Below, piece after piece: positions 42,835 to 51,668 of a stretch of 64,000 nucleotides of DNA. A program made the position numbers and the translations under genes. Where the stretch lies: contig NC_016894.1 in NCBI RefSeq assembly GCF_000247605.1, positions 1,725,732 through 1,789,731 on the forward strand. Reading direction: 5' to 3'. The first letter of the stretch is position 1. Each line of letters starts with the position of its first letter. The stretch is from Acetobacterium woodii DSM 1030 (GTDB taxonomy: Bacteria; Bacillota; Clostridia; Eubacteriales; Eubacteriaceae). The notes under the pieces were generated by a model that saw only the letters and a list, made by a program, of their open reading frames with translations, ran no database searches and was not told where the DNA came from.

Positions 42835-43338
42835 ATGGAATTTAAATTGAGAGACTGGAAACTGAAAGATGCCGAAAGTATTGTCCCATTAGCAAATAAT
42901 GAAAAAATAGCCGGAAATTTGCGAAATACGTTTCCTTATCCGTATACTTTGGATGATGCCCATCTTTTCATTACTAAAAGCATTCACCAAAATAAAAGAA
43001 TGCAATGGAACAAGGCTATTATTATTGATGATGCTGCATCAGGATCAATTAGTCTGTTGATGCAGGAAGATGTTAGCTGTAAAAGTGGCGAACTGGGTTT
43101 TTGGTTAGGTGAACCTTATTGGGGTAAAGGTATTATGAATCATGCGATTACTCAAATATGTGAAACGGCTTTTAATGAGTGGGATCTTGTTAGAATTTAT
43201 GCCCGGCCTTTTTCCGAAAATATAAGAGCCCGAAAAACTTTGGAAAAGGCAGGATTTCAACTGGAAGGGATTTTCAAAAACAGTATTTATAAAAATGGAA
43301 AGGTTCTTGATTCCTGTATGTATGCATTAACAAAATAA
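42835..43338 (+). CDS. GNAT-family N-acetyltransferase (RimJ/RimL type)
   Basis: A 167-residue acetyltransferase. The domain begins FKLRDWKLKDAESIVPLANN and contains the RimJ-type LGFWLGEPYWGKGIMNHAI acetyl-CoA loop and the C-terminal NIRARKTLEKAGFQLEGIFKNS. It should transfer an acetyl group from acetyl-CoA to an N-terminus or small amine. ATG 42835 has GAAGGAG upstream and starts exactly at the domain; an in-frame ATG at 42745 also has AAGGAG and would add 30 residues, so a longer form is possible. Confidence 0.88.
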   Translation: MEFKLRDWKLKDAESIVPLANNEKIAGNLRNTFPYPYTLDDAHLFITKSIHQNKRMQWNKAIIIDDAASGSISLLMQEDVSCKSGELGFWLGEPYWGKGIMNHAITQICETAFNEWDLVRIYARPFSENIRARKTLEKAGFQLEGIFKNSIYKNGKVLDSCMYALTK

Positions 43339-43413
43339 AATATCAGGTACCGATAAAATGCATTTATCGGATGCTTGAATCTTAAATTGATTAAAATAAT
43401 GAAAGGTTAATGA

Positions 43414-43884
43414 ATGAAAGATTATGCGTTGATTATTATGAAGCCGGATGCGCTTGAAAGAGAATTAGTAGACACGATCATCCAACGTTTTATTCAAGAT
43501 AGTTTCAAAATCGAAATGGTTGGTTATAAATGTGTTACTGAAGATTTGATTTTAAATCATTATCAGGAGGTAATTGAAAAATTAGGAGACTGGTTTAAAG
43601 CATTGGTTATTAAAGATTTTGTTGGAAAAGGGATGATCCCAGTGATTTTGAGTCAGGAAGGGAATGATGCGATTGCAAATGCAAGAGCTTTAACAGGAGC
43701 CACCGACCCCGCGGCAGCAGCTCACGGGACCATTCGCGGTGATTTGGGAAATGATTCAATGGAAGCGGCTAACCGAGAGAATAGAAGTTGTTATAACCTG
43801 ATCCATTGCAGTGATTCAAGCGAATCATATCAGAATGAATTAAAACTTTGGTTTAGTCAGGATATTGCGAAGGTTTATTCGTGA
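43414..43884 (+). CDS. ndk: Nucleoside diphosphate kinase
   Basis: A 156-residue NDK, balancing nucleoside di- and triphosphates with ATP. The N-terminal ALIIMKPDALER, the RALTGATDPAAAAHGTIRGDLG block and the active-site motif NLIHCSDSSES are present, with the phosphorylated His at 131. The usual bacterial sequence is NxxHGSDS; here Gly is Cys. Length is slightly above the usual 130-150 because of an insertion after the Kpn-loop region. GAAAGG precedes the ATG. Confidence 0.93.
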   Translation: MKDYALIIMKPDALERELVDTIIQRFIQDSFKIEMVGYKCVTEDLILNHYQEVIEKLGDWFKALVIKDFVGKGMIPVILSQEGNDAIANARALTGATDPAAAAHGTIRGDLGNDSMEAANRENRSCYNLIHCSDSSESYQNELKLWFSQDIAKVYS

Positions 43885-44006
43885 TTTTGATAAATCGGAG
43901 GCGTCAAAGCTGATCAGAAATAATGATAAATTTTCACCGTTTTACATAATGAGTTCCTGTTTTTACAATTTATTTAATGCTTAATAAAGTATAATTAAAT
44001 AAATTT

Positions 44007-44186
44007 ACTTTCAGATTGTCAAAAAAGATAATGTTGGACCGGCAATTATTCGATTATGCTGTGTGCCTCAAGGTGAACAGTTGCAGCAAAAAGGCTATCT
44101 TTAGTTAAATTTTTGATTGCAACGGTACCAATTGCGTGCATGCAACAGATTAACAATGGGTTGGTACGGTAGTTGATTGACAATCT
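44007..44186. mobile_element. Family 2 palindromic element with target duplication
   Basis: A 180-base non-coding element with inverted ends (AGATTGTCAA at 44013-44022; TTGACAATCT at 44177-44186). It is flanked by the 15-bp direct repeat TAATTAAATAAATTT (43992-44006, 44187-44201). Its inner part is the inverse of 6568-6670. It shares terminal CAATTATT- and CACGG-like segments with family 1 only loosely. Confidence 0.75.
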
Positions 44187-44212
44187 TAATTAAATAAATT
44201 TTAATTAAACGA

Positions 44213-44247
44213 GGGCGTTTTGTATTTATACAAGGCGCCCTTTTTTG
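44213..44247 (+). terminator. Terminator upstream of the amidohydrolase gene
   Basis: Thirteen-bp stem GGGCGTTTTGTAT/ATACAAGGCGCCC (two G-U pairs), two-base loop, then TTTTTTGG. It ends the ndk transcript or attenuates the amidohydrolase gene. Confidence 0.88.
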
Positions 44248-44290
44248 GTTTAATTAAAAAAGTAATGACTAAATTTTGAAATGGAGAATG

Positions 44291-45964
44291 ATGAAAATGA
44301 AAAAATTATGGTCGCCGACAGCAGATTTAATAGTTAAGAATATAACCGTCTATACAGTTGATTTAACAATTGATGAAATAAGGAAGGGGAAAACGGATTT
44401 TTCAATTATCGAAAATGGTTATGTGGCTTCAAAAGATGGAAAAACAATTGCAGTAGGAAGTGAGCTCGATGAAAAACTGATTGGTCCAGATACCGAAGTT
44501 ATCGATGGAAAAGGAAATATTTTAATTCCGGGCCTGATTGATTCACATATCCATGCAATGTTTGCTGGTTTGGAATTGGTAAATGTCAACTTGAAAGGGG
44601 CAAAAACAAAGATAGAGTTTATTGAATTACTAAAAGCCAAAGCCGCAGTTACTCCAAAGGGGGAGTGGATAACCGGAAACGAATGGAACGAATTAGTGTG
44701 GGACATCAAAGAAGCGCCAACTAAAGACGATTTGGATAAGGTATCAACGGAACATCCGATTGTATGCTCGCGACTATGTCATCATGTTTGCGTTATCAAT
44801 TCAAAGGTGATAGAATTGGCTGGTTTGACAAAAGATAGCCCCGATCCGGATGGTGGTATTATCGGACGCGATCAAGATGGAAATCCCAATGGGTTATTAT
44901 ATGAATCATCGGCAATCGGCTTGATCGAAAACATCATTCCCGAATTAACTGAGGAACAGCGAATTGAGGGAATTGTTGAGATGGGAAAAATACTCAATGA
45001 AAGTGGAATAACCAGTTGTATTGATGCCAATCTGGCTATCGATGATATGAAAGCGTATTTACAAGCTGATAAGAATCAAAAATTGACATATCGGGCGAAC
45101 ATGATGTTTTATCTTGATAAAAATAGCGGTGATATTCCCTATCATTTAAATAAAATAAAAGAAATGCCAGCCGTTACTGGTTTTGGTAATGACATGGTTA
45201 AACTGAATGGGATCAAGATTCTTTTTGATGGCATTCCGGCAACCGGTACCGCCGCGATGCGTAAGCCCTATGAGCATATTCCGGAGACCAGTGGTTATAC
45301 CACGATTACTGCCGCTGAAATGATTGATGTTGCCAAAATGGCAGCAAAGTATAATTGGCAGATTGGGGTTCATAGCTGCGGTGATAAATCAGCTGATATT
45401 GCAATTGAGTCGTTTGTTGAGGCCTACAAGGTCAATAATAATGATGCGCGACACTATATTATTCATCATGCAGTCATGCAGCCCGATCAGCTTCCGATTA
45501 TGAAAGCTTATAATATTCCCATTACCGTTCAGCCAACAATTAATTCATTGATGGGTGAACAAGGTCTTATTGGGAAAGAACTGGCAGAGCGATATATGCA
45601 ATATAAAACCTTTATGGATGCCGGTATTCTTGTTGGCGGCAGTAGTGATTGTCCCGTTATCAGCTGTAATCCATTTTTAGGAATGTATAGTGCAATTACC
45701 AGACTGAGTGTTGCCGATGGTGTTGTATGGAGTCCGGAACAGGTGTTGACAGCGGCCCAGGCGCTGATCATGTGGACTAAGAGTTCGGCTTATTTTTCGC
45801 ATGATGATGATAAAATGGGTTCGATTGAAGTTGGCAATTATTCCGATTATGTATTAATCGATACGCCGATATTAACAGCGACACCGGAAAAAATTCGTGA
45901 TACTACAGTCTTAAAGACGATTCTAAATGGTAAAGTGGTTTATCAGGTTCCTGACCAAAAATAA
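44291..45964 (+). CDS. Amidohydrolase family protein (YtcJ-like)
   Basis: A 557-residue metal-dependent hydrolase of the YtcJ/imidazolonepropionase-like group. The N-terminal composite domain (DLIVKNITVYTVD) leads to the metal motif DSHIHA (His86, His88), then HHVCVINS, VHSCGDKSADIA (metal His), and GGSSDCPV with the catalytic Asp. Substrates of characterised relatives are N-acyl or amide compounds; the one here is not predictable. ATG 44291 and ATG 44297 both follow GGAG at 44283; either could be the start. Cytosolic, monocistronic, terminated at 45998. Confidence 0.9.
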   Translation: MKMKKLWSPTADLIVKNITVYTVDLTIDEIRKGKTDFSIIENGYVASKDGKTIAVGSELDEKLIGPDTEVIDGKGNILIPGLIDSHIHAMFAGLELVNVNLKGAKTKIEFIELLKAKAAVTPKGEWITGNEWNELVWDIKEAPTKDDLDKVSTEHPIVCSRLCHHVCVINSKVIELAGLTKDSPDPDGGIIGRDQDGNPNGLLYESSAIGLIENIIPELTEEQRIEGIVEMGKILNESGITSCIDANLAIDDMKAYLQADKNQKLTYRANMMFYLDKNSGDIPYHLNKIKEMPAVTGFGNDMVKLNGIKILFDGIPATGTAAMRKPYEHIPETSGYTTITAAEMIDVAKMAAKYNWQIGVHSCGDKSADIAIESFVEAYKVNNNDARHYIIHHAVMQPDQLPIMKAYNIPITVQPTINSLMGEQGLIGKELAERYMQYKTFMDAGILVGGSSDCPVISCNPFLGMYSAITRLSVADGVVWSPEQVLTAAQALIMWTKSSAYFSHDDDKMGSIEVGNYSDYVLIDTPILTATPEKIRDTTVLKTILNGKVVYQVPDQK

Positions 45965-45997
45965 CCGGAATTTAGCGCCATTAATATTATTGAATAA

Positions 45998-46040
45998 GAA
46001 CTCCAAGGAATTTTTTTAAAGAATTCCTTGGAGTTCTTTG
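45998..46040. terminator. Terminator of the amidohydrolase gene
   Basis: Perfect 15-bp stem GAACTCCAAGGAATT/AATTCCTTGGAGTTC (45998-46012, 46022-46036), 9-base loop, then TTTGGGTTT. Confidence 0.8.
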
Positions 46041-46054
46041 GGTTTGAAAGCGCT

Positions 46055-46224
46055 TGCAAATTGCGAAATTAAAAAACATCAAACAACGGTTGCTTTGGGT
46101 GCAGTTTCCACAAACAATTTTGTAACGTGTCGGCGAACAGTTCATCGAACTGTCCGCCGTACTGTGTAGAAATTGTTTCGTGTGAAACTGTACCCAAAGC
46201 TCACGGCATTTTCACAATGATTTA
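46055..46224. mobile_element. MITE-like palindromic element, family 1, full length
   Basis: A full copy in the same orientation as that at 15037 with the central hairpin GCGAACAGTTC/GAACTGTCCGC. The ends are CAAATTGCGAAATT and TTTTCACAATGATTTA. I see no target duplication, so it is older or was rearranged. Confidence 0.85.
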
Positions 46225-46252
46225 GTTATTTTGAATAAGCTGAAGGTTGGTT

Positions 46253-47896
46253 TTATGCATCGAGCAGAGCGCTTTGGTCAGAGGCGCTAAATGGGGCATA
46301 TTTCATAATTATTTTTTCAGCAGTTTTTACGCCATCAACCGCTGAAGACATGATCCCGCCGGCATAACCGGCACCTTCGCCCATGGGGTATAGTCCTAAA
46401 ACATTTGAGACATTGTCATCATCTCGGTTGATTCGAACAGGTGAAGAACTGCGGGTTTCGACTCCGGTCATGATGCTGTCAGCCATGGTAAAACCGTTAA
46501 TTTTATTGTTAAAATGAAGCAGGGCTTCTTTAATTGTCGTAACGACATAATCCGGGAGACAGTCCTTGAGCTGGGCAAAAGTAAGCCCGGGGGTATAGGT
46601 TGGCTTTACGCTACCCCACTGCTTGCTTGGTTTGTCAGCGAGAAAGTCGCCGACAAGTTGAGCTGGAGCATGATAATTACCGCCCCCTAGCGTAAAAGCA
46701 AGACCTTCCCATTTTCTTTGAAATGCGACTCCAGCCAAAGGATGGTCACTTTCAAAATCTTCAGGTTGGACGCCGACCAGCAGCGCGGCATTGGCATTTT
46801 CACCATTACGCTGATGTTTACTCATGCCATTGGTGACAACTTTGTTTTCTTCAGAGGCTGCCGCAACGACATAGCCGCCAGGGCACATACAAAAGGTGTA
46901 GGCCGAGCGTCCCTTGGGTGAATGGTATGAAAGTTTGTAATCGGCCGCCCCCAGTCCTTCGGTTGTGGCAGCGGAACCGTATTGGGAACGGTTAATGAGT
47001 TGTTGGGGATGTTCAATACGGACACCAATTGAAAACGGTTTGGGGGTAAGTGTGATTCCACGATGATAAAGGGTTTCAAAAGTATCCCGCGCACTGTGGC
47101 CGATTCCCAGCAACGCGGTGGTACAATCCAGTTTTTCCGTATCATTAATGATTAATCCGGTAAGTTGGTGATCTTGAATGATAAAATCGGTCACTTTAGC
47201 TCGGAAGCGGACATCACCGCCGTTTTCGATAATTTGTTTTCGAATCGTTTTTACCGTTTCTCGTAAAAGATCCGTACCGATATGAGGTTTACTCAGATAC
47301 AAAATTTCCTCGGGAGCACCGGCGTTGATAAAGGTTTCCAGGATACTGCGGCAACGGGTATCATTAATAAGGGTTGTAAGTTTGCCATCAGAGAAGGTTC
47401 CAGCACCACCTTCACCAAATTGAACATTGCTTTCGGGGTCCAGGCGGCCGGTTTTCCAAAATGTTTCAATTTTATCAGTCCGGACATCGACATCATCACC
47501 GCGTTCGAGAATGATTGGGGCATAACCATTGCGAGACAACATTAAACCGGCAAAAAGACCGGCCGGACCCATTCCGATGATCACGGGTCGGTGAACAAGG
47601 GATTCCTTGCCTGGGTTTACTTTTTTATACGATAAATCCGGAGTGGGCGTGATACCGGCTTTAACAGCTTTTTTGAGGATCGCAGGTTCATTTTTGATGG
47701 TTGCATCGACAGTATAAACGTAAAGAATGGCATCTTTTTTCCTGGCATCAATGGATTTTTTAAAAATCCTAAAGGTAATTAATTCATTACGATTAATTTT
47801 AAGTTTAGAAAGGATCAGATTATGTAGCGCCTGTTTTTCAGCGTGATGATTTGCCGCTTCATTGATTCTGAGTTTAAGATTAGGAATTCGAATCAT
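46253..47896 (-). CDS. COG2509-type FAD-dependent dehydrogenase
   Basis: A 547-residue flavoprotein. The N-terminal 100 residues form the alpha/beta domain typical of this family, followed by the FAD motif VIIGMGPAGLFAGLMLSRNGY (about residue 105), the VQFGEGGAGTFSDGKLTT block, and the C-terminal GLYPMGEGAGYAGGIMSSA. Members are widespread in Firmicutes without an assigned substrate. AGGAGGCTTAA precedes ATG 47896. Confidence 0.88.
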   Translation of the reverse strand: MIRIPNLKLRINEAANHHAEKQALHNLILSKLKINRNELITFRIFKKSIDARKKDAILYVYTVDATIKNEPAILKKAVKAGITPTPDLSYKKVNPGKESLVHRPVIIGMGPAGLFAGLMLSRNGYAPIILERGDDVDVRTDKIETFWKTGRLDPESNVQFGEGGAGTFSDGKLTTLINDTRCRSILETFINAGAPEEILYLSKPHIGTDLLRETVKTIRKQIIENGGDVRFRAKVTDFIIQDHQLTGLIINDTEKLDCTTALLGIGHSARDTFETLYHRGITLTPKPFSIGVRIEHPQQLINRSQYGSAATTEGLGAADYKLSYHSPKGRSAYTFCMCPGGYVVAAASEENKVVTNGMSKHQRNGENANAALLVGVQPEDFESDHPLAGVAFQRKWEGLAFTLGGGNYHAPAQLVGDFLADKPSKQWGSVKPTYTPGLTFAQLKDCLPDYVVTTIKEALLHFNNKINGFTMADSIMTGVETRSSSPVRINRDDDNVSNVLGLYPMGEGAGYAGGIMSSAVDGVKTAEKIIMKYAPFSASDQSALLDA

Positions 47897-48173
47897 TTAA
47901 GCCTCCTGTAGTTGGTTAATTAAGCAAAGATATTAAAATAAAGTATTTTTCATCGAAGCTAAAATTATTATAACATGAGCTTTGTCAGAATTATAAAAAA
48001 ATGATGGATTAATAGAGGAAGTTTAAAATCATCTAAATTTAAATTTAGGCGAGATAAAACGCAAAACGTTAATCGTTTAATAGAGGAATAAATTAAAAAA
48101 ACCTAATATTATTGAAAAGGGGGGTAAAAAACAAAAAAATCGTGCAAATTTTATAAAAAATTCACATAAAAAG

Positions 48174-48229
48174 TTGACAATTCACATTGAGAGGATATAA
48201 TTTTAATGATAGGAGTAAACATTCACTCC
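48174..48229 (+). promoter_or_regulatory. Promoter and operator of the chemosensory cluster
   Basis: TTGACA (48174-48179), 16-base spacer, TATAAT (48196-48201). An 18-bp dyad GGAGTAAACATTCACTCC (48212-48229) lies at the expected transcription start, the place a TetR repressor would bind to autoregulate. The TetR gene starts at 48246. Confidence 0.75.
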
Positions 48230-48245
48230 GGTTAGGAGTAGAGAT

Positions 48246-48827
48246 ATGAATGGATCTTTAATAAAAAGACGTGAGAGTATTATTGTTTCTACCATTGAAA
48301 CATTAAATGCTGTTGGGCTTCAAAATTTATCCACGAAATTGATAGCACAAAGAGAAGGTGTATCGGAAGGAACGCTGTTTCGGCATTTTAAGAATAAAAC
48401 GGCGATCATGCAGGCAGTGGTAGATCAATTCAGTCAATATGATGATGCAATTGTTGAAACTTGTGGTCGGAAAAAATTTTCACCAATCGAGTCTATTCGA
48501 TATTTTTATAACGCCTATGCCGAATATTATCAGAACTATCCGGAAATAACAGTGGTAGTTCAGGCTTATGACAGTTTAATGTGTGATGCGGAATTATCAG
48601 AAAAAGTTAGTAATATTATTAAAAAGCGAGCCGCGTTTATTATAAAAACAATAAAGAATGGCCAAGAACAAGGATTGATCAAGTCTGATATCGATCCAAT
48701 TTTACTCGAAAATATTTTGACTGGCGGGAGCAAAGAAATTTGTTTGCGGTGGCGAATGAGTCAATTTGGTTTTTCAATAAAAGAAAAAACATCCGCAATG
48801 GTTCAAGAGATTTTAAATGGGTTTTAA
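48246..48827 (+). CDS. TetR/AcrR-family regulator heading the chemosensory cluster
   Basis: A 193-residue TetR-type regulator with an N-terminal helix-turn-helix (TKLIAQREGVSEGTLFRHFK, about residues 28-47) and a helical ligand domain. TAGGAG precedes ATG 48246. It lies 26 bases upstream of cheA in the same direction, behind a strong promoter with a dyad operator, so it most likely represses its own operon until an unknown small ligand binds. Confidence 0.88.
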   Translation: MNGSLIKRRESIIVSTIETLNAVGLQNLSTKLIAQREGVSEGTLFRHFKNKTAIMQAVVDQFSQYDDAIVETCGRKKFSPIESIRYFYNAYAEYYQNYPEITVVVQAYDSLMCDAELSEKVSNIIKKRAAFIIKTIKNGQEQGLIKSDIDPILLENILTGGSKEICLRWRMSQFGFSIKEKTSAMVQEILNGF

Positions 48828-48853
48828 AAAATACAGTTTGAGGAGGGGAACGA

Positions 48854-50923
48854 TTGTCAGATCAATATATGAATGATCCCATGCAGGAAGTTTTTATCTT
48901 TGAAACTTCGCAGCAATTGGAACAAATGGAACAGTCCGTGATTAAAACTGAAACGCTTGGGTGCTATCCCTGTGATACCATCAATGAAATATTCCGGATT
49001 ATGCATACCATCAAAAGTTCAGCAGCGATGATGCTGATTAATAACATGTCTGTTCTTGCTCATACAACAGAGGATTTGTTTTACTTTATTAGAGAAGAAA
49101 ATCCTGAAAACATCGACGTTTCGGTACTTTCAGATCTTGTTTTTGAAGCGATCGACTTTATGAAACTTGAACTGGAAAAAATCAAAGACGGGAATAAGGC
49201 AGATGAAGATCCGGAACCATTAAGAGAAAAAATAAGAAAACACTTAGTGCTTTTAAAAGAAAAAAATGATTTGATGCATTCGCAAATTGTTAATAACGAA
49301 CCAATAAAAGAACAATATTATATCAGTGCCAACAAATCGGAAAAAGCCAGTGAAGTGAAAACGTATCAAGTGATTCTTGAATTTGAAGAAGACTGCGGCA
49401 TGGAAAATATTCGAGCTTTTACGGTGATTCACAATTTGAAGGAACTCACGGAAACGTTTAAGAGTATCCCGGAGGATGTCATCAATGATCCCGACTGTGT
49501 TGAAATTATAAAAAGAGATGGTTTTATTCTTCAAATTAGGATCGCGGAATCAATTGAAAAACTAACGGCTTTTTTTTCGGCAATGGCCTTTATTGAAACG
49601 GTAAAAGTTGAACCAATTAACAGCTGGCCGGAACTTCAGGAGGAGCCGGGAATCCGTCTTTCAGATGAGCCAATCATTGTGCCACAGCTTAAAGAGGTCA
49701 TAAAAGCCAGTGATAGAGGAAAAGATTGCAATAATGGGAATGGCAGTCACAGTCAGAGTATGATCGCAGTGAGTGTCGAAAAACTCGATAAACTCATGAA
49801 TCTGGTTGGTGAAATGGTTATTTCAGAATCAATGGTAACACAAAATCCCGATCTCAAGGGGTTAGTTTTGGACAATTTTAGCAAATCAGCCAGACAGTTA
49901 AAAAAAATAACCAATGAACTTCAGGATATGGTGATGTCGATTCGAATGGTACCATTAGGACCTACTTTTGCCAAGATGAACCGAATTGTCAGGGATATCA
50001 GTAAAAAATTGGACAAGGAAATCAACCTAAAGATTTTAGGCGAAGAAACAGAGGTCGATAAAAATATTATTGAACAAATTGGAGATCCGCTGATGCATAT
50101 TGTCAGGAATTCGGTTGATCATGGCATTGAAACGGCTGACACCCGAATCCGTCTGGGAAAACCAAGAGCAGGAACGATTACGTTAGAAGCTAAAAATGCC
50201 GGCGGCGAGGTTTTGATTGTTATCAAGGATGACGGGAAAGGTTTGAATAAAGAAGCCCTGCTAAAAAAAGGGTTGGAAAATGGATTAATTAATGATGACG
50301 TAGCAGAAAACATGTCCGATGCTGATATCTTTAATCTCATCTTTGCGCCGGGATTTTCGACAAAAGAGGCAGTTACTGAGTTTTCTGGTAGAGGGGTTGG
50401 GATGGATGTCGTGGCCAAAAATATTGAAGCTGTTGGCGGAAATATTTTGGTTGAAAGTGTTGAGGAAAAAGGAACAACAATTACATTGAAGATTCCACTT
50501 ACTTTGGCTATCATTGAAGGCATGAATATTCGCGTGGGAGAGTCTTGTTACACCCTCCCGATTATGTCCATTAAAGAATCGTTTATTCCCAAAGAAAATG
50601 AGATAATTAAAGATACCGATGAAAATGAGATGATTATGATCAGAGGTCAGTGTTATCCCATTATGCGTCTCAAAGAACGTTATAAAGTAAAAACTGGGGC
50701 AACTTGGATCGAAGAAGGCATTCTGATTATGCTAGAAGGTGAAAATAAAACGGTTTGTCTTTTTGCTGATGAACTATTGGGGGAACAACAAGTTGTGGTA
50801 AAAACCTTACCTCGATATATTCGGCGAATGAAAAAAATAGACGGCTTAGCGGGATGCACCCTATTAGGTGATGGAAATATCAGCCTTATTTTGGATGTGA
50901 ATGGTTTAATTGCCCATAACTAG
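48854..50923 (+). CDS. cheA: Chemotaxis histidine kinase CheA
   Basis: A 689-residue CheA. P1/Hpt carries the phosphorylated His51 in RIMHTIKSSAAMM; a degenerate P2-like region follows (about 165-260); P3 dimerisation starts at VSVEKLDKLMNLVGEMVI (about 305); P4 ATPase has HIVRNSVDHGIE, DDGKGL and SGRGVGMDVV; P5 CheW-like is at 555-689. It phosphorylates response regulators on receptor signals. The start is TTG 48854 with AGGAGGGG upstream. Complete domain set. Confidence 0.95.
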   Translation: MSDQYMNDPMQEVFIFETSQQLEQMEQSVIKTETLGCYPCDTINEIFRIMHTIKSSAAMMLINNMSVLAHTTEDLFYFIREENPENIDVSVLSDLVFEAIDFMKLELEKIKDGNKADEDPEPLREKIRKHLVLLKEKNDLMHSQIVNNEPIKEQYYISANKSEKASEVKTYQVILEFEEDCGMENIRAFTVIHNLKELTETFKSIPEDVINDPDCVEIIKRDGFILQIRIAESIEKLTAFFSAMAFIETVKVEPINSWPELQEEPGIRLSDEPIIVPQLKEVIKASDRGKDCNNGNGSHSQSMIAVSVEKLDKLMNLVGEMVISESMVTQNPDLKGLVLDNFSKSARQLKKITNELQDMVMSIRMVPLGPTFAKMNRIVRDISKKLDKEINLKILGEETEVDKNIIEQIGDPLMHIVRNSVDHGIETADTRIRLGKPRAGTITLEAKNAGGEVLIVIKDDGKGLNKEALLKKGLENGLINDDVAENMSDADIFNLIFAPGFSTKEAVTEFSGRGVGMDVVAKNIEAVGGNILVESVEEKGTTITLKIPLTLAIIEGMNIRVGESCYTLPIMSIKESFIPKENEIIKDTDENEMIMIRGQCYPIMRLKERYKVKTGATWIEEGILIMLEGENKTVCLFADELLGEQQVVVKTLPRYIRRMKKIDGLAGCTLLGDGNISLILDVNGLIAHN

Positions 50924-50963
50924 CTAAAAAATTAGCAATTATTTAATAGAGGAGTGCCAAAAG

Positions 50964-51464
50964 ATGTCAGATGAATTTGAAGAAATTGAACTGGATGAAG
51001 AAGATGAAACGGAGGAGGATAAGTTTTTAACTTTCGCGTTGGGAAATGAATCCTATGCGTTGGAAATAATTTATGTCGCCGAAATAATTGGAATTCAGAA
51101 AATAACCGAAGTGCCCGAACTGCCGGAATATGTAAAAGGGATTATCAGTCTTCGCGGTCAGATTATTCCGGTTGTGGATGTTCGGTTGCGATTTAAAAAA
51201 GCACCGCGAGATTACGATGAACGCACCTGTATTATTGTTGTGGATCTTGCGAATATGCCAGTCGGACTCATTGTCGATAGTGTTTCCGAAGTCATAAGAA
51301 TTCCAGCCGAGGCAATTGTTCCGCATCCGGAATTGGATCAAAGTTATAGTCGGCAATTTGTCCGTGGCATGGGAAAAGTGGGGACTGAGGTAAAACTGTT
51401 GATTGACTGTCATAAACTGCTCGAGGATGATGAAATGGAAAAACTGGATCAGGAGGAGGCATGA
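50964..51464 (+). CDS. cheW: Chemotaxis coupling protein CheW
   Basis: A 166-residue single CheW domain (FLTFALGNESYALEIIYVAE, VKGIISLRGQIIPVVDVRLR, GLIVDSVSEVIRI) that couples receptor and CheA. It has an acidic N-terminal tail of 15 residues. It lies 41 bases after cheA with GAGGAG upstream. Confidence 0.95.
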   Translation: MSDEFEEIELDEEDETEEDKFLTFALGNESYALEIIYVAEIIGIQKITEVPELPEYVKGIISLRGQIIPVVDVRLRFKKAPRDYDERTCIIVVDLANMPVGLIVDSVSEVIRIPAEAIVPHPELDQSYSRQFVRGMGKVGTEVKLLIDCHKLLEDDEMEKLDQEEA

Positions 51465-51668
51465 TTATCAAAAAATGAATTAATATTAAAAAAGCGTTTA
51501 AAGTAAGCACTGTGAAAGTGTAATGGCTCGGCACGCAATTTCACGCAGAATTATTTTTATTCAAGAGCCAATAAGTTATTAAATTGCTTGAAAACGGAAA
51601 CAGGATAATTTTTGTTAGAAGTTTTGGGTTTGGCAATTATCTAAAAAATTTGATGGAGGAAATACAGA

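Noticed and set aside
51481-51660. Possible further copy of the palindromic element between cheW and the receptor gene
   Set aside because: Only the end GGCAATTATCTAAA and a few short pieces resemble family 1; the central hairpin and outer arms are missing, so similarity may be chance.
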